In this document: piece after piece, positions 7,147 through 15,396 of the stretch
How positions within the stretch are numbered: position 1 is the first letter of the stretch
Layout of the letters: the number at the start of each line of letters is the position of its first letter
Assembly (NCBI GenBank): GCA_035464675.1
Contig: DATHSA010000043.1
Location: forward strand, 1-47,936
Length of the DNA stretch: 47,936 bases
Direction of reading: 5' to 3'
DNA from: JAUYIV01 sp035464675
GTDB lineage: Bacteria; Actinomycetota; Acidimicrobiia; Spongiisociales; UBA11373
The notes under the pieces: generated by a model
Databases searched by the model: none
Seen by the model: the letters and a program-made list of their open reading frames with translations, nothing else
Told to the model about the DNA's origin: nothing
Translations under genes and position numbers: made by a program

Positions 7147-8511
7147 TCATCCCATCAGGGTCGCCGCTGCCCGGTTGTGCTCTTCGACCAGGACCCCCTC
7201 ATCGATCGTGGAATGCTGACGCTCCTCGATCACCGCCGTGCCTGCGACGAACACGTCTCGCGCCGGGACCGGTGAGCACATCACGGCAGCCGCCACCGGA
7301 TCTTGGAGTGCGCCGGAGAACTCGACCCGGTTCAGATCGAGCGTGAAGAAGTCGGCCATTCTTCCCACTTCGAGCGCCCCGATGTCGTTGCGGCCGAGCA
7401 CTTCGGCGCCGCCACGAGTGGCGATCTCCAGGGCGGTGCGCGCCCCCATCTGGGCCCCCTCACCGATGCCGGGGGAGACGGCGAGCCGGCCGAGCAACAA
7501 TGCTTGCCGGGCCTCGGCGAGAAGGTTCGAGGAGTCGTTGCTGGCGGATCCGTCCACGCCCAGCCCGACCGGCACCCGGGCGGTGCGGTAACCGGCGACC
7601 GGGGCGATGCCCGATGCCAGCCGCATGTTGGACGACGGGCAGTGGGCCATCCCGGTGCCGGTGGCGGCCATCCGGGTGATCTCATCGCTCGCCACGAAGA
7701 CCGCGTGAGCAAACCAGACGTCGTCGCCGAGCCAGTCGAGGTCGGCGGCGTAGTCGACGGGTCGTTTCCCGAATCGCTCGAGGGTGAAGCGTTCCTCGTC
7801 CCTGGTCTCGGCCAGATGGGTGTGGAGCTGCACCCCCTTGTCCCGGGCGAGTGCAGCCGAGTCGCGCATCAGCTCCTCGGTCACGGTGAAGGGGGAGCAC
7901 GGTGACACGGCCACCTGAACCATCGCTCCCGGGGACGGATCATGGAATGCGTCGATGACCCTCGTGGTGTCCTCCAGGATGGTGTCGTGGTCCTGGACGA
8001 CCGAGTCGGGCGGGAGGCCGCCGTCCTTTTCGCTCAGACTCATCGACCCGCGTGAGGCGTGGAAACGGATGCCCACTGGCTCGGCCCCTTCGAGCTGGTC
8101 GTCCACGCGGGACCCGTTCGGCCAGAGGTACTGGTGGTCGAACGCGGTGGTGCATCCCGACTTGGCCAACTCGAGGAGGGCGAGGGTCGTCGCCACGCGC
8201 ACCGATTCGGGGTCGAGGTTTGCCCAGACCGGGTACAGGCAGCGGAGCCAATCGAACAGCGGGGCATCTTGCGCTCCGGGGACGACCCTGGTGAGGGTCT
8301 GAAAGAAGTGATGGTGGGTGTTGATCAGGCCGGGGAGCACGAGCAGCCCTGAGGCATCGACCACGCGATCGGCGGCGCCGGGAAGCTCGTCGCTCGGCCC
8401 GACCTGTTCGATCACGCCATCACGGGCAAACAGGCCACCGCCGGAGATCTCCCGGCGCCCGTCGTCCATGGTGACCAGCACGGTGGCGTTCCGGACCAGC
8501 AGGGTCGGCAT
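7147..8511 (-). CDS. 8-oxoguanine deaminase (amidohydrolase superfamily)
   Basis: Predicted zinc amidohydrolase, 454 aa, converting 8-oxoguanine to urate plus ammonia (EC 3.5.4.32), a side entry to urate catabolism. Metal and catalytic motifs are LINTHHHFFQTL, the His pair in QLHTHLAET, His in WFAHAVF and Asp in GLGVDGSASND. HCPSSNMRLASGIAPV and GSASNDSSNLLAEARQALLL are typical of the 8-oxoguanine deaminase branch rather than of chlorohydrolases or guanine deaminase. I use the internal ATG at 8511 (MPTLLVRN), which lies seven bases after a TACCGT -10. Related enzymes that deaminate other aminated rings cannot be fully excluded. The neighbouring xanthine dehydrogenase and PuuD support a purine role. 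Confidence 0.85.
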   Translation of the reverse strand: MPTLLVRNATVLVTMDDGRREISGGGLFARDGVIEQVGPSDELPGAADRVVDASGLLVLPGLINTHHHFFQTLTRVVPGAQDAPLFDWLRCLYPVWANLDPESVRVATTLALLELAKSGCTTAFDHQYLWPNGSRVDDQLEGAEPVGIRFHASRGSMSLSEKDGGLPPDSVVQDHDTILEDTTRVIDAFHDPSPGAMVQVAVSPCSPFTVTEELMRDSAALARDKGVQLHTHLAETRDEERFTLERFGKRPVDYAADLDWLGDDVWFAHAVFVASDEITRMAATGTGMAHCPSSNMRLASGIAPVAGYRTARVPVGLGVDGSASNDSSNLLAEARQALLLGRLAVSPGIGEGAQMGARTALEIATRGGAEVLGRNDIGALEVGRMADFFTLDLNRVEFSGALQDPVAAAVMCSPVPARDVFVAGTAVIEERQHSTIDEGVLVEEHNRAAATLMG

Positions 8512-8518
8512 CGACAGG

Positions 8519-8524
8519 ACGGTA
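8519..8524 (-). promoter_or_regulatory. -10 element TACCGT for 8-oxoguanine deaminase
   Basis: TACCGT on the minus strand ends seven bases before the ATG at 8511, favouring that start over one eleven codons upstream. Confidence 0.45.
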
Positions 8525-8556
8525 GTTGCCTCGATCGGGGGCACGAGCCCCTGCGA

Positions 8557-9720
8557 TCAGGGAGGTGAGTTGGCGATCGGCTCCGGGGAATCGCCATCGT
8601 GGCTTGGAGTCGCTCTGCGTCGTCGAAGCCTGCCCGCCTCGATGTCCTCGCGGGTCTTTCGCCGATGGCACCGCCAGCACCTGGGCTTGCTGTTCTCGAT
8701 CGAGATCGGTCCGCCCGCGGCGTGGGGCGTGTCGTGATCCCACTCGATCCAGAACCGATTTCCACAGTCGACGCATCTCACGCCTTCGAACTCGGGCGGA
8801 TCACCCAGGTTGAGGGCAGTCCGAATCGCCGCCGGCATCGATCGCCCCCATCGCTTCATTTGACGGAGGTCGCGACCGTCGTAGAACACGCCACTGAGGA
8901 ATGCGTCCCCGGCGATGCGTCGCGCCACCTCCGGGTCGATGGGGCCCACGCCGGGAATCTTGCAGAACTCGCCTTCCTCGACGTGGGTCCAGCCCCGCTC
9001 CGGCACCTCATACGACACCAGGACCACCATCTCGGTCCTTCCAGAGCCCTTGCCTGTCCCCGACAGCAGTGTGGGGAGGGCATCTGCCATATGCCGATCG
9101 AAAGGCTCGGCATTTCGCGCAATGCGGGCGAGTCGCCGCGCTTCGCTCTCGAGGCGAGAGGCGATCGGGATGCCGATGTGTGGCTCCAGTTCACCTTCGA
9201 AGTGGACCATTCCCTTGTCGGTCACCCGGTGGTGGAGGAATCGTGACTCGTGCTGAAGCTGGGCGAGCCCGGGCCCGGCCTGAGCTTCGAGACGCATCCT
9301 GCGGGCTTCTTCCTTCAGGGTGTGGAATCGGCCGTTTCGTGCGATCTCGAGCAGCGGACCCGCAGACCCGGGAGCGACCGACTCGGTCTTGGCGATCTCG
9401 TGCGCCTGGGCGGATGACAGCTCCGCCCGCCGTAGGGCCTCTTCCAGCGGTGGTGTCTTCGCCATCTGGCGGCTGGTGTCGAGAGCTCTGCGTGCCTCGC
9501 CCATCGACGTGCCATTCACAATCGCCAACTCCCCGGGGTCTCCGACCCGATCGGCGAGGGAGAGCTCACCGAACGTGGCGAGCTTCACGAGCCGTGCGTA
9601 ACGGCGATGTAGCGATTGCGCCTCGCGGGGCGCGTAGAGATTCGGGGAGAGTCCGGCGTTGACCTTCTCCAGGCACTCGATCGCCTGATCGATCAATGCG
9701 TTGGCTCTTGCCAGTTCCAT
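8557..9720 (-). CDS. DUF222-type protein with C-terminal HNH endonuclease domain
   Basis: 387 aa. The N-terminal two thirds is a helical DUF222-like region (ALDTSRQMAKTPPLEEALRRAELSS and following). The C-terminus is an HNH module with zinc-binding CVDCG and CWRCHRRK around the WDHDTPHAAGGP core, which contains the catalytic His. Such proteins occur in many copies in actinobacterial genomes and are thought to be selfish or mobile-associated nucleases, but their role is unsettled. No intron, intein or insertion boundary is visible around it. It lies only 37 bp from the ABC exporter gene. Whether it is active cannot be told, but the HNH residues look intact. Confidence 0.85.
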   Translation of the reverse strand: MELARANALIDQAIECLEKVNAGLSPNLYAPREAQSLHRRYARLVKLATFGELSLADRVGDPGELAIVNGTSMGEARRALDTSRQMAKTPPLEEALRRAELSSAQAHEIAKTESVAPGSAGPLLEIARNGRFHTLKEEARRMRLEAQAGPGLAQLQHESRFLHHRVTDKGMVHFEGELEPHIGIPIASRLESEARRLARIARNAEPFDRHMADALPTLLSGTGKGSGRTEMVVLVSYEVPERGWTHVEEGEFCKIPGVGPIDPEVARRIAGDAFLSGVFYDGRDLRQMKRWGRSMPAAIRTALNLGDPPEFEGVRCVDCGNRFWIEWDHDTPHAAGGPISIENSKPRCWRCHRRKTREDIEAGRLRRRRATPSHDGDSPEPIANSPP

Positions 9721-9757
9721 TCATAGATGATGTCAACTGGGTGTGACGCGAATTCGA

Positions 9758-11533
9758 CTATCCGTCCGCCTCTCCCTCCCACAGCGCCCGGAACTCTTCG
9801 CTCGTGGCGAGCAGGTCACCCAGGCGCCCGATCGCCGCCACCCGCCCCTGGTGCATCACGACGATCTGGTCGGCGCGCTGGAGCGCCGGGTGGCGGTGCG
9901 AGACCACCAGGCTGGTGACCCCCGACCTCTCCCGGAACATCCGCTCCCAGAGCACCCGCTCCGTCTCCACGTCGAGGGCGCTCGACACGTCGTCGAACAC
10001 CAACAGGTCGGGTCGGCGCACGAACATGCGTGCCGTGGCCGAACGCTGGATCTGTCCCCCGGAGAGCCGAACACCCATCGGGCCGACCACCGTGGCCAGG
10101 CCTTCCGGCATGTCCTCCACGTCGGGCTCCATGACCGCCGATGCCACCGCACCTTTGACCTCGGGCTCGGGGTCCTGCCGTCCCATCAGCAGGTTCTCCA
10201 TCAGCGTCATCGAGAACAACCGGGGCACCTGTGGCGTGTACGCCGACCGCGGCGGGATGAAGAACTCGGCGGGATGCTCGATCACCTCGCCGTTCCACAG
10301 CACCTCGCCGCGCTGTGACTCGACCAGACCCAGTATCGCCCTGAGGAGGGTCGTCTTCCCGGCGCCGACCCGACCGGTGATCACCGTGAAGGATCCGGCC
10401 GGCACCGTGAACGACACGTCCTCGACCCCGTCGTCGGTGCCGGGGTAGTGGAAGGTCAGGTCGCGAATCTCCAGCACCTCGAGAGGGGCCAGATGGGCGG
10501 GCACCACATCTGGTGCCTCCAGCTCTCCGATCAGATGGAGGTCCACAGGCTTCACGAGGCGCGTCGGGGGGGCGTCGCCCATGAGTTCGACCATTCGCCG
10601 GAACGAGACGGACGCCTGCTGGTAGCGGGCGATGAACAATCCCAGGAAGAACCCGGCGTCGGTGACGAATCCGAGGAAGTACACGAACACGGCGAACTCG
10701 CCCACCGTGAACTCACCCGATCGCATCGAACCGGCTGCCACGATCAGGATGAGCCCTGTGCCCACGTTGATCGTGTTCCAGAAGAGCGACTCCAGCATCG
10801 CCGTCAGCACCTTGTCCTTGATGGCGGCCACGCGGCGCCGGTCGTTGAGCGAGCGGAAGTGGGCGATCATCGAGTGCTCGGCACCGGCGACCTTGATCGC
10901 CTGAACCGACCCGAAGGTCTCCCCGAGGGCCTCGGTGATCCGGCCCGTCGCCTCGCGGGACGCCTCGCGGTACCGCTTGATGCGGTGCCGGGCGATCGCC
11001 GCCAGGTAGACGACGGCGATCGTCGGGCCGAACACGAGGGCGGTCAGTGTCCCGTCGATCCCGACCAGGATCCAGATTGCGAGACCGGAGAAGACGAACA
11101 GGCCGATCATGTCGACGGTCCACGAGAACGACTCGACGTTCTCGTCGACGTCGTCGCGGAAGCGGCTGATCGCCTCGCCCGGGGACTCCTTCATCGACTG
11201 GGCGCCGGGCAGCTCGAAGATCCGCTCCAGCATGTTGCGCCGCATCAGGGTTCCGATGCGGAACATCAGGTGGGCGTCGTTCCACATGCCCAGGAACATG
11301 ACCGAGATCCGCCCGAAGGCGTAGACGACCACGAACATCACCAACGTGGGCACGTTGAAGCCGGCGCTCGTCTCCCCGGTGATCCGGTCGAAGAACGCCT
11401 TGGTGATCAGTGCCGGGATCATCGGCATCACCCAGATCGATGCCCAGGTCAGCACGTTGAGCGCGTAGCGGCCCCTCTGGTACTTGATCAGCCCCAGGCC
11501 GAGTCGAGCGGTGGGTATCTCTCGATTTGTCAT
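9758..11533 (-). CDS. Heterodimeric ABC exporter, degenerate-site half (membrane plus ATPase)
   Basis: 591 aa: six-helix type-IV exporter domain (about residues 20-320), then an ATPase domain. Walker A is GRVGAGKTTLL, the signature is LSGGQIQR and the switch His is in VVSHRHPAL. Walker B reads LLVFDDVSSALD, so the catalytic Glu is replaced by Asp. The partner gene has a normal Walker B but a changed signature. Together these give one canonical and one degenerate ATP site, as in TM287/288-type heterodimers. Its ATG overlaps the stop of the upstream partner (ATGA). It probably exports a drug or lipid; the substrate is unknown. The region between helices 3 and 6 is normal in length. Confidence 0.9.
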   Translation of the reverse strand: MTNREIPTARLGLGLIKYQRGRYALNVLTWASIWVMPMIPALITKAFFDRITGETSAGFNVPTLVMFVVVYAFGRISVMFLGMWNDAHLMFRIGTLMRRNMLERIFELPGAQSMKESPGEAISRFRDDVDENVESFSWTVDMIGLFVFSGLAIWILVGIDGTLTALVFGPTIAVVYLAAIARHRIKRYREASREATGRITEALGETFGSVQAIKVAGAEHSMIAHFRSLNDRRRVAAIKDKVLTAMLESLFWNTINVGTGLILIVAAGSMRSGEFTVGEFAVFVYFLGFVTDAGFFLGLFIARYQQASVSFRRMVELMGDAPPTRLVKPVDLHLIGELEAPDVVPAHLAPLEVLEIRDLTFHYPGTDDGVEDVSFTVPAGSFTVITGRVGAGKTTLLRAILGLVESQRGEVLWNGEVIEHPAEFFIPPRSAYTPQVPRLFSMTLMENLLMGRQDPEPEVKGAVASAVMEPDVEDMPEGLATVVGPMGVRLSGGQIQRSATARMFVRRPDLLVFDDVSSALDVETERVLWERMFRERSGVTSLVVSHRHPALQRADQIVVMHQGRVAAIGRLGDLLATSEEFRALWEGEADG

Positions 11534-13284
11534 GCGAGCAGCTCCTCCATCCCGGTGCGGAGCAGCGTGGCGAAGCGGCTCTCCTCATCCGCGGCGAGCT
11601 GGTGCCGCACTCCGTACTCGACGATCTCGCCCTTCTCGAGGATCAGGATGTCGTCGGCCCGATCCACGGTGGCCAGCCGGTGGGCGATCACGATGCCGGT
11701 GCGGTTCTCCAGCAGACGGTCGACGGCGCGCTCGATCAGCACCTCGGTGGCCGGGTCGAGTCGCGAGGACGCCTCGTCGAGGATCACCACGCCCGGGTCG
11801 CGCAGGAAGATCCGGGCGAACGCCAGGAGCTGCGCCTGGCCGGCGGAGAGCCCGCCGGAGCCCGACTCCAGCATCGTGTCGAGGCCGTCGGCCAGCCCGA
11901 AGATCCAATCGCCGAGCCCGAGGTCGAGCAGCACCGTCCAGATCTCCTCGTCGTCGACCCGGTCGTCGAAGAAGGTCAGGTTTTCCCGCACCGTCGCCCG
12001 GAACAGCTGCACCTCCTGGGTGACCATCCCGATCCGGGCCCTTCGGTCGGTGCGATCGACCTCTCGCAGGTCGATGCCGCCCACCCGAATCGCTCCTTCG
12101 GTCGGGTCGTACAGCCGGGTGATCAGCCGGGCCATGGTCGACTTGCCCGAGCCGGTGCGCCCGAGCAGGCCGAGCACCCGCCCCGGGGCCAGGTCTAGGT
12201 CGATGCCGTTGAGAACCGCCTCTCCGTCCGAGGCCTCGTCCCGGTAGGCGAACGAGACATCGTCGAACTGCACCGCCAGGGGGCCCTGTGGCAGGTGCCG
12301 GGTGCCGTTCTCCGGCAGGTGGGTCCGGGCGGCGAACAATTCCTCGACGCGTGAGATCCCGGCGCCCGCCTTCTGCAGGTCTTCCATCTGGGTCCGGATC
12401 TGGTCGATCGGGTGCCGGATCATCTCCGTGTAATGGAAGACCAGGTAGACGGCACCGATCGTGACGGTCCCCGCCGTGAGGAGGCGCGAGCCCAGGCCGA
12501 ACACCAGGGCGAGCCCGAAGACATAGACGGCGATCGACGTCGCCCACAGCATCGAGAAGCCCCACCGGCCGCGCACCTCCATCGGCAGCCACTCCCGGTG
12601 GATCAGGGTGAAGCGGTGCATCATGTAGGGGACCGCGCCGTTGGCGCGGATGTCCTCGGTGCCCCCGAGCTGCTCGCCGAGGAAGCCGAAGAACTCGGCC
12701 CGCTTGGCGCGTACCGCCCGCCACCAGGGGATGGCCACCGCCTGGAGACCGATCATCAGCACGCCGGCGACGAGGGCGAACGCGGTCATCCCGATGCCGA
12801 TCAGCGGGTGCTCGCGCCACATCAGGAACACCACCGACGCCACCAACACCGAGTTGCCGACGACGTGGATGACGAACGCCGAGAAGAAGTTCGACAGCGT
12901 CGTCACGTCTCCGTCGATCCGCTCGATCAGCTCACCGGGCGTCTTCGTCTTGTGGAACGACATGTCGAGGTCGAGCAGATGCTCTGCCAGATCGGCGCGC
13001 ATCTCGTTGGTGGCGGTCCACCCCACCTGCTCGGCGAAGTACGTCGAGGTCACGCTGAGCGCCTGGTGCCCGACGGCGAGCAGGACGAATGCTGCTGCGT
13101 AGGACAGCAGCCTCGAGGTGTCGGCCCCCTGCTGGGCGCCGTCGATGAACGATCGGATCAACTGGGGGTTGATCACCTGGAACGCGATGCCGGTGAACAG
13201 CAGCACTGCGAGCAGCGCGACGCGAGCGCGCAGCGGACGCAAGTACTTCTTGAGAAGGCGCCAGTAGGCGCGTACCGGGATCAT
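11530..13284 (-). CDS. Heterodimeric ABC exporter, partner half (membrane plus ATPase)
   Basis: 584 aa, with six membrane helices followed by an ATPase domain. Walker A is GRTGSGKSTMARL, Walker B is VVILDEASSRLD with the catalytic Glu present, and the switch His is in VIAHRLATV. The signature reads LSAGQAQL instead of LSGGQ, the expected complement to the Asp-containing Walker B of the next gene. The start is ATG at 13284 with AGGAG five bases upstream. It is the first gene of a two-gene operon preceded by a leader of about 150 nt that holds a tiny ORF and hairpins (see 13348-13433). Confidence 0.9.
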   Translation of the reverse strand: MIPVRAYWRLLKKYLRPLRARVALLAVLLFTGIAFQVINPQLIRSFIDGAQQGADTSRLLSYAAAFVLLAVGHQALSVTSTYFAEQVGWTATNEMRADLAEHLLDLDMSFHKTKTPGELIERIDGDVTTLSNFFSAFVIHVVGNSVLVASVVFLMWREHPLIGIGMTAFALVAGVLMIGLQAVAIPWWRAVRAKRAEFFGFLGEQLGGTEDIRANGAVPYMMHRFTLIHREWLPMEVRGRWGFSMLWATSIAVYVFGLALVFGLGSRLLTAGTVTIGAVYLVFHYTEMIRHPIDQIRTQMEDLQKAGAGISRVEELFAARTHLPENGTRHLPQGPLAVQFDDVSFAYRDEASDGEAVLNGIDLDLAPGRVLGLLGRTGSGKSTMARLITRLYDPTEGAIRVGGIDLREVDRTDRRARIGMVTQEVQLFRATVRENLTFFDDRVDDEEIWTVLLDLGLGDWIFGLADGLDTMLESGSGGLSAGQAQLLAFARIFLRDPGVVILDEASSRLDPATEVLIERAVDRLLENRTGIVIAHRLATVDRADDILILEKGEIVEYGVRHQLAADEESRFATLLRTGMEELLA

Positions 13285-13347
13285 CGAGACTCCTGAGATG
13301 GGGTGCCGCGCGCACGCGGCAGTGAATGGCTGGGGGACGGCCCTGTC

Positions 13348-13374
13348 GGCCTCCGGTCAGGCCCTGGCCAGGGC
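13348..13374 (-). promoter_or_regulatory. Two mutually exclusive hairpins in the ABC exporter leader
   Basis: Read on the minus strand, GCCCTG/CAGGGC (13361-13374) forms one stem. GGCCT/AGGCC (13348-13363) forms a second that shares three bases with the first, so only one can be complete. The first hairpin begins nine bases after the stop codon of the leader ORF. The layout resembles a translation-controlled attenuator, but there is no U-tract. Confidence 0.3.
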
Positions 13375-13382
13375 GAGCCGGA

Positions 13383-13433
13383 TCAGACGGACGTCTTCGG
13401 TGTTTTCCTCAGCATCATTCGGAGCCTCTCCAC
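13383..13433 (-). CDS. Leader ORF of 16 codons before the ABC exporter
   Basis: GTG at 13433 lies seven bases after the -10 GAACCT, so it would be translated as a leaderless message. It encodes MERLRMMLRKTPKTSV and ends in TGA at 13383-13385. The peptide is basic and fits the pattern of a regulatory leader peptide for a resistance-type transporter. Supported only by promoter geometry and the following hairpins. Confidence 0.3.
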   Translation of the reverse strand: MERLRMMLRKTPKTSV

Positions 13434-13440
13434 GAACGGC

Positions 13441-13469
13441 AGGTTCGCACCGGAGCGGCGACGTGTCAA
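13441..13469 (-). promoter_or_regulatory. Promoter for the ABC exporter pair: TTGACA, 17 bp, GAACCT
   Basis: On the minus strand a consensus -35 TTGACA (13464-13469) is followed after 17 bp by GAACCT (13441-13446). Transcription would begin at about 13433-13434, exactly at the GTG of the leader ORF. Confidence 0.45.
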
Positions 13470-13493
13470 TCGAAAGCCGGCATCACTCCCCGG

Positions 13494-13499
13494 TAGCCT
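13494..13499 (+). promoter_or_regulatory. -10 element TAGCCT for hpt
   Basis: TAGCCT ends seven bases before the GTG at 13507. No Shine-Dalgarno is seen, so the message is probably leaderless. Confidence 0.45.
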
Positions 13500-13506
13500 C
13501 CACGTC

Positions 13507-14034
13507 GTGACCGACAAGCTCACCACCCTCATCGACCAGGACGCCATCGGCAGCCGCGTTCAGGAACTGGCCGACGAGATCTCACGGGACTACGCCAATA
13601 CGGGGGAACTCATCCTCATCGGCGTCCTCAAGGGCTCGTTCATCTTCCTCGCCGACCTCTCTCGCCGGCTGACGATCCCGCACCGCATCGAGTTCATCTC
13701 AGTGTCGTCCTACGGGGATCGGGAGAGCGAGGACCCGGGTGCGGTTCGGCTCATCCTCGATGTCCGCCACGACATAGGGGGCAAACACGTCCTCATCGTC
13801 GAGGACATCGTGGACACCGGCCACACACTTGCCTACCTGATGCGGCTCCTCTCGGCTCGCCTGCCCGACTCGTTGAAGGCGTGCACCCTGATCCGGAAGC
13901 CGGACCGCGCCGAGGTGGAGGTCGACATCGATTACCTGGGGTTCGACATCCCGGACGTGTGGGTGGTCGGCTACGGCCTCGACTTCGCCGAGCAGTACCG
14001 CACCCTGCCGAGGATCTGCGCGCTCGAGCGATGA
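13507..14034 (+). CDS. hpt: Hypoxanthine phosphoribosyltransferase
   Basis: Cytoplasmic purine salvage enzyme, 175 aa, joining hypoxanthine (and usually guanine) to PRPP. The PRPP-binding loop is VLIVEDIVDTGHTL (about residues 97-110). The pyrophosphate loop is GVLKGSFIFLADL, the mobile loop SSYGD, and the base-pocket motif is FDIPDVWVVGYGLDFAEQYR near the end. The start is GTG at 13507, matching family length and lying seven bases from a -10. Sitting between xanthine dehydrogenase and the urate branch, it recovers the base that the surrounding genes would otherwise burn. Confidence 0.93.
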   Translation: MTDKLTTLIDQDAIGSRVQELADEISRDYANTGELILIGVLKGSFIFLADLSRRLTIPHRIEFISVSSYGDRESEDPGAVRLILDVRHDIGGKHVLIVEDIVDTGHTLAYLMRLLSARLPDSLKACTLIRKPDRAEVEVDIDYLGFDIPDVWVVGYGLDFAEQYRTLPRICALER

Positions 14035-14041
14035 TCACCGG

Positions 14042-14047
14042 TAGGTT
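14042..14047 (+). promoter_or_regulatory. -10 element TAGGTT, leaderless start at 14054
   Basis: TAGGTT ends six bases before the ATG at 14054. It may give the DUF6986 gene its own promoter just behind hpt. Confidence 0.4.
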
Positions 14048-14053
14048 CAGCTG

Positions 14054-15391
14054 ATGCGCTCGCTTCCCGACTCCTCGGTATCCGGCTACCTTGCCCGTCT
14101 CGATGCCGACGCCGACGCCATGTCGGCCTTTCCCGGCGAGTCCGGTGAGCGCCAGCCGGTCCACACCGTCTACGGAGGCGCCCAGCTGTTCAAGGCCGAT
14201 ACCGCGAGCCGTCTGGGGAGCCTCGCCCTGCGCAGCCTCGAGCGGTACGCCCCGCGGCCCGAGATGCTCGCCGAGGCGCTCGGCCGGAAGGGTGACCCGA
14301 TCGTCGCCATGCTGTACCCGAGGGTGGTCGCCAAGTTGGAGACCGAGCCGGTGGAGGACTTCCGCATCGACTTCGAGGACGGGTTCGGTATGCGTCCCGA
14401 CCCGGAGGAGGACGCCGCCGCCGTGTCCGCCGCCGAGCAGGTGGCCCTGGGAATGGAGGCCGGGTCACTCCCGCCGGTGCTGGGAATCCGCATCAAGCAA
14501 CTGAGCCGTGAGCTGCGGATCCGGGCCCTGACGACCCTGGACCTGTTCTTCTCCACCCTTGTGGAGCGGAGCGGGGGGGCGATCCCCGGCCGTTTCCACG
14601 TGACGCTCCCGAAGGTGGTTTCGGTCGAGCAGGCGGCGGTGTTCGGTGACGCTCTCGGAGAGATCGAGTCGAGCCTGGGGTTGCCCGGAGGGTCGATCAA
14701 GGCGGAACTGATGATCGAGGTGACCCGGTCGATCGTGGACGAGGAGGGTCGCGTGAACGTGGCCCGGCTGGTACGGGCCGCGGGCGACAGGTGCGTCGCC
14801 GCTCACTTCGGCACCTACGACTACACGGCCTCCTGCCAGATCACCGCTGCCTATCAGGGGATGACCCACCCGGCCTGCGACTTCGCCAAGCACATGATGC
14901 AGGTGACCCTGGCAGGGACCGGCGTGTGGATGTCCGACGGCGCCACCAACGTGCTTCCGGTCCCCATCCACTCGGGCGACGACCTGGCCGCAGAGCAGGT
15001 GCGCGAGAACATCCGGGCAGTCCACAACGCCTGGAAGCAGCACTTCGATGAGGTGCGGCACTCGCTGGTTCACGCGTTCTATCAGGGGTGGGACCTCCAT
15101 CCGGCTCAGCTGGTCACCCGGTACGCCGCGGTGCAGGCGTTCTATCTGGAGAGCATGGACGCCGCCGCAGAGCGCCTCCGGAACTTCGTCGACAAGGCCG
15201 CCCAGGCGACGCTCGTCGGTGATGTATTCGACGATGCGGCGACCGGGCAGGGGCTGCTCAACTTCTTCGCCAGGGCCATTTCCAGCGGCGCCATCCCCGA
15301 AGAGGAAGCGGCAGAGCGCACCGGGGTGACACTGGAGGAGCTGCGGGGAAGGTCCTTCCTCGAGATCCTGGAGAATAGGAAGGGCGCCTGA
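14054..15391 (+). CDS. DUF6986 aldolase/citrate-lyase-like protein (TIM barrel), possible glyoxylate-handling enzyme
   Basis: 445 aa, related to the HpcH/CitE lyase fold. It has the metal/acid motif FRIDFEDGFG (about residues 102-111), a Glu in AELMIEVTRS and the HFGTYDYTAS signature (about 251-260). Databases label such proteins DUF6986, aldolase or phosphoenolpyruvate kinase, and the reaction is not settled to my knowledge. Homologues in actinobacteria are, as I recall, often beside allantoin genes. Here the next five genes degrade urate to ureidoglycolate, whose cleavage gives glyoxylate, so a role in glyoxylate assimilation is a reasonable inference. It is convergent with puuD with only five bases between stops. 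Confidence 0.75.
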   Translation: MRSLPDSSVSGYLARLDADADAMSAFPGESGERQPVHTVYGGAQLFKADTASRLGSLALRSLERYAPRPEMLAEALGRKGDPIVAMLYPRVVAKLETEPVEDFRIDFEDGFGMRPDPEEDAAAVSAAEQVALGMEAGSLPPVLGIRIKQLSRELRIRALTTLDLFFSTLVERSGGAIPGRFHVTLPKVVSVEQAAVFGDALGEIESSLGLPGGSIKAELMIEVTRSIVDEEGRVNVARLVRAAGDRCVAAHFGTYDYTASCQITAAYQGMTHPACDFAKHMMQVTLAGTGVWMSDGATNVLPVPIHSGDDLAAEQVRENIRAVHNAWKQHFDEVRHSLVHAFYQGWDLHPAQLVTRYAAVQAFYLESMDAAAERLRNFVDKAAQATLVGDVFDDAATGQGLLNFFARAISSGAIPEEEAAERTGVTLEELRGRSFLEILENRKGA

Positions 15392-15396
15392 CGGCG

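Noticed and set aside
8557..9720. Homing or transposon insertion around the DUF222-HNH gene
   Set aside because: No terminal inverted repeats, target duplication or split neighbouring gene is visible on either side.
10448..12247. Long plus-strand open frame of about 600 codons
   Set aside because: It lies antisense to the ABC exporter pair, is rich in His/Asp/Arg in the way of GC-rich shadow frames and has no domain; the minus-strand reading has full ABC motifs.
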